Assembly: GCA_029882675.1 (NCBI GenBank)
Contig: JAOUKJ010000135.1
Location: 1-9,043 of the forward strand
Length of the DNA: 9,043 nt
DNA from: Cyclobacteriaceae bacterium
Lineage (GTDB): Bacteria; Bacteroidota; Bacteroidia; Cytophagales; Cyclobacteriaceae
Direction of reading: 5' to 3'
In this document: piece by piece, positions 1-5,437 of the stretch
Numbering within the stretch: position 1 is the stretch's first letter
Layout of the letters: the number at the start of each line of letters is the position of its first letter
The notes under the pieces: model-generated
What the model was told of the DNA's origin: nothing
Databases searched by the model: none
Seen by the model: only the letters and a program-made list of their open reading frames with translations
Program-made: the position numbers and the translations under genes

Positions 1-607
1 CCACTCCGGCAATTGTCACCACCATGAAGGACTGCTCACGCTCTGCATCCATGTCCGTAAGCCCCTCATCCATGGTCTGCTGAATGATGGTCTCGGCATC
101 ATCGGCCAGAGCGATGAATTTCTCAAATTCTTGATCAAAAAGGGCATCCGCCTTACTACCTGCTGCAGCAGAGGCACCTGAAAGGTATTGGTTGTTGCGC
201 GTCACAGCTGCAGCTTTAAATGACTCCAGACTGGCACTTACTTCATTTACCAACCTGCGCACTTCAGGGTTTTTAGAAGCAATGAAAACCCCCTCATCAT
301 TTGCACCTCCATTGGCAATGGCATTGGCATACCATATACTTTCATCCAACAGGCCATATACTTCCTCTACATTTTCTGAATCATCGCCCCCCATGATCTC
401 TTCAAAAAGCAGGTGGGCCTCTGTGGCCGACAACTTTATTTCCATGGCGGCATCACCCAGCGGGGCCAGCGCCCTGCCTACGCGATCACCTGAATCACCT
501 ACCTGGCTTACATAGTAGGCGCTCAGGCCCGAAATAAGTGCCGTAATCAGGGCCATACTCCCAAAACCCAGAAACAACTTTACCTTTATACTTAAATTTT
601 GAAACAT
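1..607 (-). CDS. Methyl-accepting chemotaxis protein-like sensor, N-terminal part (runs off the left edge)
   Basis: Only the first 202 codons are in the window; the C-terminal signalling part lies beyond position 1. The protein starts MFQNLSIKVK at 607. A hydrophobic segment at about residues 11-33 is the first membrane helix. A long helical, Ala/Glu-rich stretch with few prolines follows (about 40-193), as expected of a four-helix-bundle ligand-binding domain of the 4HB_MCP type. The last visible residues (FMVVTIAGV) look like the start of a second membrane helix, so the middle would be periplasmic. In this family the missing part is usually HAMP plus the MCP signalling domain that works with CheA/CheW. 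A sensor kinase or cyclase with the same sensor domain cannot be excluded. The ATG at 607 is chosen because it places the membrane helix directly after a short cytoplasmic basic stretch. No Shine-Dalgarno sequence is seen. It is probably transcribed alone from the spacer to its right. Confidence 0.8.
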   Translation of the reverse strand, partial: MFQNLSIKVKLFLGFGSMALITALISGLSAYYVSQVGDSGDRVGRALAPLGDAAMEIKLSATEAHLLFEEIMGGDDSENVEEVYGLLDESIWYANAIANGGANDEGVFIASKNPEVRRLVNEVSASLESFKAAAVTRNNQYLSGASAAAGSKADALFDQEFEKFIALADDAETIIQQTMDEGLTDMDAEREQSFMVVTIAGV

Positions 608-735
608 TAGATTGACTAATTAGTTTGTTTTTTTATATTTATTTTTTTGAAAATACGAAGACCAACTACGATGTATAAATAATTAATGACTATTTATTAC
701 TCCTTTTTCCACTGACAAAGTCGGATAACTGATTG

Positions 736-762
736 AAGTAAAGTCCGTTCGTTGCTTTACTT
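736..762. repeat. Inverted repeat, 8-bp perfect arms, 11-nt loop
   Basis: AAGTAAAG (736-743) and CTTTACTT (755-762) are perfect reverse complements separated by 11 nt. It lies about 130 bp upstream of the chemoreceptor-like start on the minus strand. No T-tract follows on either strand, so it does not look like an intrinsic terminator. It could be an operator or a leader hairpin, or chance in AT-rich DNA. Confidence 0.4.
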
Positions 763-918
763 TCAGCGAAGTATATCACACTCTTTTAAAACATTAATAA
801 CATTTAATAAATATTAAACTGCAAGCTATGGCCTATTCATGAGCACATATACCAATTCATCAAACATATATTACACTTGTAAATATTTTTATATTTTAAA
901 ACTAAATACCTTTCAAAC

Positions 919-948
919 AATACGTATATGTACCCATGGAATACGTAT
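919..948. repeat. Two copies of AATACGTAT, 21 bp apart
   Basis: The 9-mer AATACGTAT occurs at 919-927 and 940-948. Each copy contains the self-complementary octamer ATACGTAT. The copies are spaced 21 bp start to start, which is two turns of B-DNA, so both would face the same side of the helix. Such an arrangement is typical of paired operator sites. There is no coding sequence here. The regulator and target are unknown; the nearest downstream start is the chemoreceptor-like gene about 310 bp away on the minus strand. Confidence 0.4.
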
Positions 949-1215
949 TATTACTTATCACCAATCGTCATTTCAAAAAGGCTCTCAATTCATTAAAAGA
1001 TAGAAAGTGTGGCTTCTTAACGCTTAAACCTCTACAATCAGTCTTTTAAAGGCCTAAAACACCCCCCACCTCTTTCATGTAATGCGTAATCAAAATATTA
1101 AACAATTAACCCTGGTAAATGCGATATTTGGTATGTTTTTTTTTAAGCAATTAACAAAGTCAATTTTTTTTTCACAAACAGCAACATCTCTTACATGACA
1201 AAATTGTTTTTTGCT

Positions 1216-2331
1216 TTATCTAATATCATATTGTTTTTTCACTGCCACCTCAAAGGACTTCCAATGGGCTTCAGTCATGCGGCGGGGGGTAAACAGACAT
1301 ATACCGGCAGCCCCGTTCTCCATTGACGCGCGAATAGCTGCTTCCAGCTCACCGGGTAACAACCCGTGATTTTCAGGATCATTTTCCTGTGTTTTTCTTT
1401 CAGGATTGGGGCAAATAAATAGTCCACTGTAAAGCGGGATTTCATCATTAAGGGCCATGACCCCTTCTTTGGTTACCTTTCCAATCCATTCGGTACCTTC
1501 CAGGTAAAAATCATTATAATTCATAGGAAAGGCCGCATCGATGGCCCACTTGTCCCACTCTTGTCTTACAATTTTTTTAGCTACAGAATTTGGGCCAGGG
1601 AAAACCGCTGCATTTATTTGTTTGCTTTTGGCGTGCACTTCCTCAGCAAGGCGATTGACGATGCTGGTAATCAAATCATATCGAAATTGTTTCCATTCCT
1701 GCACCTCAGAGGGATCTTCTACTACTTTGATATCGATACCTGATTTTTCTTTGAAATCCGCGACACATTTATCGCAGTAGCAATAATCATAATCCGGGTA
1801 CTCTACGTCCATCACTAATCCATATTTGTCCCACAACCCCCTGGCCAGGATGACATCCGGGAAGCGGATATAGTCCAGATGAATGCCCTCTACCTCAGGA
1901 ACCTCAGCCACAGCACCATACATATCGGACAAAAAATCATATACCTCGTCTTTGTTCGGGCATAAAAATTTATAATAATCCACATACGCCGGTTTATCAA
2001 AAGCAGATTCACCCAAACCATTTACGGCATACCATTCGGGTTTTATTTTAGGGTTGTCCCTTTGCAGCATGGTTGGTATCCAGGCATGAAATTTCAATCC
2101 CTCCTCTTTCGCTATCGTCCCAACACGGTGGTAGGTTTCTGCATCCTGCCCCCCATTGTACATCAGCCCGTCAATACCCCTGGCTTTTAAATCCCGAAAC
2201 TCTTCCCTTATTTCCTGATCGCTCAATTCACCAGGACCTCCCAGCCAGCCATACACGGGAATTTTGTATTCCTCTTTGTTATTGCAAGAAAACAGGATCA
2301 TGGCAATAATCAATGTGATGAGTTTGTTCAT
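1216..2331 (-). CDS. Putative glycoside-hydrolase-like (GHL10/DUF187-type) lipoprotein
   Basis: A 371-residue predicted lipoprotein. I chose the ATG at 2331 because MNKLITLIIAMILFSC gives a proper signal peptide with a lipobox ending at Cys16; the frame stays open upstream to 2400, but that would put 23 unneeded residues before it. Residues after the cysteine read NNKEE, resembling the Lys plus two acidic residues signal that sends Bacteroidota lipoproteins to the cell surface. The body looks like a TIM barrel of the DUF187/family-10-like hydrolase group: an early strand and helix (VYGWLGGPGELSD, then ARGIDGLMYNGG), then the hallmark GIHLDYIRFP at about 149-158. In the family, the acidic residue of that motif (Asp153) is in the active-site region. 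A Cys-rich motif CYCDKC (184-189) follows, and FPMNYNDFY (268-276) is likely another barrel strand. The substrate is unknown; the sequence suggests carbohydrate binding or cleavage. The gene lies 167 bp downstream of the SRPBCC gene on the same strand, so co-transcription is possible. Confidence 0.75.
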   Translation of the reverse strand: MNKLITLIIAMILFSCNNKEEYKIPVYGWLGGPGELSDQEIREEFRDLKARGIDGLMYNGGQDAETYHRVGTIAKEEGLKFHAWIPTMLQRDNPKIKPEWYAVNGLGESAFDKPAYVDYYKFLCPNKDEVYDFLSDMYGAVAEVPEVEGIHLDYIRFPDVILARGLWDKYGLVMDVEYPDYDYCYCDKCVADFKEKSGIDIKVVEDPSEVQEWKQFRYDLITSIVNRLAEEVHAKSKQINAAVFPGPNSVAKKIVRQEWDKWAIDAAFPMNYNDFYLEGTEWIGKVTKEGVMALNDEIPLYSGLFICPNPERKTQENDPENHGLLPGELEAAIRASMENGAAGICLFTPRRMTEAHWKSFEVAVKKQYDIR

Positions 2332-2498
2332 TGTTTTCTGTTTTTGATGGTTGTTTATCACAATAAAAACCAATTTCCGCATTTTCTGCCGGAATTTCAA
2401 TTTTTACTACTATTTGTCACATGGGTCATTTGTCTCACCTATCCGGATCGGTTGCTGAATTGTAAAATAAGATTAAACATGAACTGGTTGGGAAAACA

Positions 2499-2936
2499 CT
2501 ACACGCTTTCAAGCATTTCCTTTAAATTTTTCAGATCCTTTTTGTTTGCCCTTTTCATCATGGCGGCAATAAAAGGCCTAAGCCATTTTGAAATACCCAA
2601 TAGCTGGCCGGAATTTCTCAGAATCATCCGGGTCTTCCCCTCTCCCACCGGATACCACGCATAAGTCGTTTCCATCGGGAACGGCCCTTCGGCTGTTTGC
2701 ATAATTAATTTCTGGTTGGGAACATATAGCTTTACCTCATATGTATATGCCAGCTTATTGCCTAAAAAATAGGCCGCAAAGGCTATTTTAGATCCTACTT
2801 CCAGGAACCTTGGGGTCAGCCACTCAGCAGATTTAATATTCTCATACCATTCGGGAGCATTGTCCGGGTCAGCTGTATATTCTGCCACAATGTCAAGTGG
2901 TTTGTTAATAATAATCTCAGTCCGTACATCCACCAT
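2499..2936 (-). CDS. SRPBCC-fold (polyketide cyclase/START-like) family protein
   Basis: A 145-residue soluble protein without a signal peptide. The opening strand MVDVRTEIIINKPLDIVAEYTADPDNAPEWYENIKS is typical of the SRPBCC superfamily: a beta strand, the phrase 'hkPldiV..y..dp.n...W...i', then a helix. Alternating beta strands follow (SKIAFAAYFLGNKLAYTYEVKLYVPNQKLIM at about 49-79; TTYAWYPVGEGKTRMILRNSG at 90-110). A long amphipathic C-terminal helix with Lys/Leu repeats (about 114-144) closes the hydrophobic pocket. The length is normal for the family. Members bind hydrophobic ligands or act as cyclases and hydratases, but no specific role can be assigned from sequence. It sits between the AraC regulator and the lipoprotein gene on the same strand, with spacers of 157 and 167 bp, so any operon would be loose. 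An 11-bp perfect inverted repeat lies just upstream of its start. Confidence 0.8.
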   Translation of the reverse strand: MVDVRTEIIINKPLDIVAEYTADPDNAPEWYENIKSAEWLTPRFLEVGSKIAFAAYFLGNKLAYTYEVKLYVPNQKLIMQTAEGPFPMETTYAWYPVGEGKTRMILRNSGQLLGISKWLRPFIAAMMKRANKKDLKNLKEMLESV

Positions 2937-2960
2937 ATCTCAATGTTTTAAAGAAAACGC

Positions 2961-3017
2961 TACGCATTGTGTATTGTTTACCTCTTCTCCCATTTATTTC
3001 TCGCCCCACAATGCGTA
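2961..3017. repeat. 11-bp perfect inverted repeat upstream of the SRPBCC gene
   Basis: TACGCATTGTG (2961-2971) and CACAATGCGTA (3007-3017) are perfect reverse complements with a 35-nt spacer. The repeat lies 25 bp upstream of the SRPBCC start codon (2936, minus strand) and inside the 157-bp gap after the AraC gene. The arms are of mixed base composition, so this is unlikely to be a simple AT-rich coincidence. It could be a pair of operator half-sites or a long-loop RNA hairpin in the leader or readthrough transcript. No T-tract supports a terminator. Confidence 0.5.
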
Positions 3018-3093
3018 TAATTGCTACTCTTTACTTCACATCAACCTGGCCAACCACCACCAGGCCTTGTCATGGGGCCTTGCGCCTGGCTAC

Positions 3094-3987
3094 TTAACCC
3101 GGGGTATTTAACATGCGGGATGCCATACTAAGTGCTTCAGACTGCAAGCCGTTGGCCTGAAACTTTTTGGGTGTCATTCCTGTCACCTGCTTAAACACCT
3201 TGCTAAAATGATAGCGGTTCTTAAAACCACACACAGCATAGGTCTCATCGATGGAATGGCCCATTAGCGCCTTTTTGGCTTTTTGTATCCTTGCCTTTCT
3301 CAAAAAACGATGGAAACTTTCTCCGTAAATCTTACGAAATTTATGCGTAACATACGATGGACTGCGGTTGATAAACAAAGCGGCTGACTGAACCGTAATG
3401 GGCCTGGACAGGTTTTCTTCTATATATTTTTTCAGGTAATGCTCCGGCCAGGCTTTCCTCAATTCGATGAATTTGTTTTTAAGGATCAACTCGGAAAATT
3501 TCTGAAAGAGCGCTGATATCAGTATCAACTTTTCCTTTGGTATAACCTTCATGGCATTGTATTTCTCCTCGAGCGTACTTAATTCCGAATGCTCCTGCAA
3601 ATTAAAATCAACAGCCATACGCTCAAAATCATCCTCGGCCCGAACCTGTCCAAAATGCAGGTACCCCACCAGGTGGTTTTCAATAAAAAGAGGTGAAAAC
3701 ATTTCATAGAGTCCATTATAACACTGATAAAGGAGGGGCTCCCTGCGCTCACGTGCTTCGCGAAATTTATCACGATCACAGGCAATACAACGATGTTTCA
3801 ATTCCTTTTGAACTAAAATGCAAAACGCCTGATAATTACCATTATTACCGGCAATTTCTTTCACATATTGCGCATCATCAATAGCGTATATAAATGAAGT
3901 GCGGATCGAAAACAGATCAGAAAGCAAATCCATTATTTTCCGGATCTCTTTTTCTTCTATAACCAGTTCTTCCTGTAATGCCTCCAT
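3094..3987 (-). CDS. AraC-family transcriptional regulator with PocR sensory domain
   Basis: A 297-residue cytoplasmic one-component regulator. Residues about 12-170 match the PocR ligand-sensing domain: FSIRTSFIYAIDD near 26-38, the cysteine group Cys56, Cys67 and Cys70 (in HRCIACD), Cys89 in LLYQCYNGLYEM, and the following MFSPLFIENHLVGYLHFGQV (96-115). Residues about 183-280 form the AraC double helix-turn-helix: first helix pair around ITVQSAALFINRSPSYVTHKFRKIYG (197-222), then a linker and a second pair ending IDETYAVCGFKNRYHFSKVFKQVTGMTPKKFQ (246-277), the family signature. PocR domains are known or predicted to sense small hydrocarbon derivatives such as diols; the four cysteines could bind metal or react to redox, which is inference. 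It is transcribed away from the aminotransferase-GH3 pair across a 146-bp gap with repeats, so it is the likely activator of that pair and perhaps of itself. The ATG at 3987 gives a full-length protein. Confidence 0.9.
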   Translation of the reverse strand: MEALQEELVIEEKEIRKIMDLLSDLFSIRTSFIYAIDDAQYVKEIAGNNGNYQAFCILVQKELKHRCIACDRDKFREARERREPLLYQCYNGLYEMFSPLFIENHLVGYLHFGQVRAEDDFERMAVDFNLQEHSELSTLEEKYNAMKVIPKEKLILISALFQKFSELILKNKFIELRKAWPEHYLKKYIEENLSRPITVQSAALFINRSPSYVTHKFRKIYGESFHRFLRKARIQKAKKALMGHSIDETYAVCGFKNRYHFSKVFKQVTGMTPKKFQANGLQSEALSMASRMLNTPG

Positions 3988-4133
3988 CGTTTACAGTCTT
4001 GTTTCTATTCACAAAATATATCAATTTTCACTAAATGCCTAATCAGATATATTTTTCACTCATTTTGACATTGAACCCGATCGTATAGGCAGTTATTTTT
4101 ACACATCTTGTTTGAACATAAACCGTTGGATAC
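3988..4133. promoter_or_regulatory. Divergent control region between the AraC regulator and the aminotransferase gene
   Basis: Two diverging genes share 146 bp. A perfect 10-bp inverted repeat, AAAATATATC (4013-4022) and GATATATTTT (4046-4055), has arms 33 bp apart start to start, about three helical turns. An overlapping direct repeat, TTTTCACT, occurs at 4025-4032 and 4053-4060, 28 bp apart. AraC-family proteins often bind paired direct half-sites just upstream of the promoter they activate, and these lie just left of the candidate plus-strand promoter. Which of the two repeats is the operator is not clear from sequence alone. Confidence 0.5.
4070..4101 (+). promoter_or_regulatory. Candidate Bacteroidota-type promoter for the aminotransferase-GH3 operon
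   Basis: ATTG at 4070-4073 resembles the -33 element (TTTG), and TATTTTTA at 4094-4101 matches the -7 element TAnnTTTG in all but its last base. The spacer between them is 20 bp. Transcription would begin near 4107, leaving a leader of roughly 26 nt before the ATG at 4134. The repeats at 4013-4060 sit immediately upstream, where an activator would bind. The -33 match is weak and this is unproven. Confidence 0.35.
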
Positions 4134-5426
4134 ATGGAAGCATTATCAAATAAAGAAACACCACTACCTCAGGAATGGCCGGGCATTCATTATATCGGTG
4201 AAGAAGAGGTCGAAGCTGTAACCCGAATACTTCGGGCAAAATCTCCTTTTCGGTTTTATGGGCCTGATTTTCAACAGGAAACCCTGCATTTTGAAGAAGA
4301 ATTTGCGCAATATATAGGGGTAAAACATTGTCTGGCCGTGTCGCACGGCACGGCGGCCCTGCAAGTAGCCATGGCAGCCATGCGTATTGGCCCCGGAGAT
4401 GAGGTGCTCCTACCCGGATATTTCTGGGTGTCCACAGTGGCAGCCGTTGTCAGAAGCGGGGCCATTCCCCGGCTGGTTGATGTCGATCCCAGCTTCAACA
4501 TGGATCCTGATGATCTGGAGAGAAAAATTTCCCCCAGAACTAAACTGGCTATTATGGTGCCCATGGGTGGGGTCATTGGCCAAGTAGCCCGGGTGGCTGA
4601 AATATGCAAAAAAAACAACATCTATTTACTTGAAGATTGTGCTCAATCCAATGGCGCTTCCCAATTTGAGCGGATGGCAGGATCTTATGGCGATATGGCC
4701 ATATTCTCTTTCCAGATTAATAAGAACATCACCGCCGGTGAAGGCGGTGCCGTGCTCACAAACAATGAAAAACTGTATAAGAAGGCTTATGCCATCCACG
4801 ACCTGGGCTATACCAAGGACGCCAATGGGGAGCTGGTACTCGACCAACCGGAGTATCAGCTTTGGGGTATTGGCTGTCGAATGACAGAAGTAACAGCTGC
4901 CATCCTGCGCCAACAATTGAAAAAACTGGATATGATTGTGGGCAATATGCGAGGGGTGAAAAATGAATTGAAGGAAATGCTTGGTCAATATTCAGGTATT
5001 AAAACCCGTCATGTCGCTGATCCTGATGGTGATGGCGGATCGTTTCTCAAAATCATATTTAAAGACCATGCTACAGCCCGGCAGTTTAAAGACGGGCTAA
5101 TAACCAATGGCATTTGCGTAAAAGAAGGGGCTTTTTACCCCATCCTTATGACAGAGTGGGGCCTTCACATCTATTCGAAGATACCGGCCCTGGTTAACAA
5201 GAGATCCTACTCCGGCCATCATTCTGTTTGGGAACTCGCTGAAAACAACTGGGCCAGAGATTATAGCTACAAAGAGGGCACACTCCCGGTTCTGGATGAT
5301 TACGTACAACGCACTGTTTTGTTTTGCGTTGCCTCCAAACTGACTGATGGACAGCGATCGCTGATCAAAAGTACTTTTCAGGCTACCTGCGATCAAATGG
5401 GATTCGAAAAAACATTTGCCACTTAA
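4134..5426 (+). CDS. DegT/DnrJ/EryC1/StrS family PLP-dependent aminotransferase
   Basis: A 430-residue cytoplasmic enzyme of the sugar aminotransferase family, which moves an amino group (usually from Gln or Glu) to a keto-sugar or keto-cyclitol. Visible family features: SHGTAALQVAM (70-80), which holds the PLP phosphate; PGYFWVST (94-101), whose Trp98 is at the ring-stacking position; LLEDCAQSNGA (165-175) with Asp168, which bonds the PLP nitrogen; and FSFQINKNITAGEGG (191-205), whose Lys197 is the likely Schiff-base lysine. CRMTEVTAAILRQQLKKL (248-265) is the usual downstream motif. Length is slightly above the common 370-410. Where many family members have a 'VPVHMRG'-like segment before the Asp motif, this one reads VPMGGVIGQ. 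The opening WPGIHYIGEEEVEAV is normal. It is the first gene of a probable operon with the GH3 glycosidase 11 bp downstream, and is divergent from the PocR-AraC regulator. A biosynthetic or a catabolic role are both possible; the GH3 partner favours catabolism. The exact substrate is unknown. Confidence 0.9.
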   Translation: MEALSNKETPLPQEWPGIHYIGEEEVEAVTRILRAKSPFRFYGPDFQQETLHFEEEFAQYIGVKHCLAVSHGTAALQVAMAAMRIGPGDEVLLPGYFWVSTVAAVVRSGAIPRLVDVDPSFNMDPDDLERKISPRTKLAIMVPMGGVIGQVARVAEICKKNNIYLLEDCAQSNGASQFERMAGSYGDMAIFSFQINKNITAGEGGAVLTNNEKLYKKAYAIHDLGYTKDANGELVLDQPEYQLWGIGCRMTEVTAAILRQQLKKLDMIVGNMRGVKNELKEMLGQYSGIKTRHVADPDGDGGSFLKIIFKDHATARQFKDGLITNGICVKEGAFYPILMTEWGLHIYSKIPALVNKRSYSGHHSVWELAENNWARDYSYKEGTLPVLDDYVQRTVLFCVASKLTDGQRSLIKSTFQATCDQMGFEKTFAT

Positions 5427-5437
5427 ACACCGTCATC

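Larger units (their letters stand above)
608..1215. other. Gene-free AT-rich spacer, 608 bp
   Basis: I see no convincing coding frame or RNA gene here. Both flanking genes are on the minus strand, so the spacer should hold the 3' end signal of the lipoprotein gene and the promoter of the chemoreceptor-like gene. I could not find a clear rho-independent terminator or a good match to the Bacteroidota promoter (TTTG, then TAnnTTTG) on the minus strand. It does contain small symmetric elements: a hairpin-forming repeat at 736-762, a 16-bp AT palindrome at 803-818 and two copies of a palindromic octamer at 919-948. Two runs of nine T around 1136-1172 lack a GC stem next to them. An undetected small RNA cannot be ruled out. 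Confidence 0.6.

Noticed and set aside
192..515. A plus-strand open frame of 107 codons
   Set aside because: The opposite strand here encodes the four-helix-bundle sensor; the plus frame is its shadow.
803..818. 16-bp AT-only palindrome TTTAATA-AA-TATTAAA
   Set aside because: Made only of A and T in a very AT-rich spacer, so chance is a sufficient explanation; mentioned only as part of the spacer.
2372..2397. Imperfect inverted repeat with arms AATTTCCG and CGGAATTT
   Set aside because: Only five contiguous pairs plus two beyond a mismatch; too weak to call an operator or terminator.
2332..2400. A 23-codon upstream extension of the lipoprotein gene
   Set aside because: The extension would bury the lipoprotein signal peptide; the ATG at 2331 gives a normal signal and lipobox.
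3045..3090. Repeated GGCCTTG and CCTGG/CCAGG elements after the AraC stop, considered as its terminator
   Set aside because: The stems are five base pairs or fewer and no T-tract follows on the minus strand.
4271..4621. A minus-strand open frame opposite the aminotransferase
   Set aside because: It is the antisense of the catalytic half of a clear PLP enzyme and has low-complexity character.
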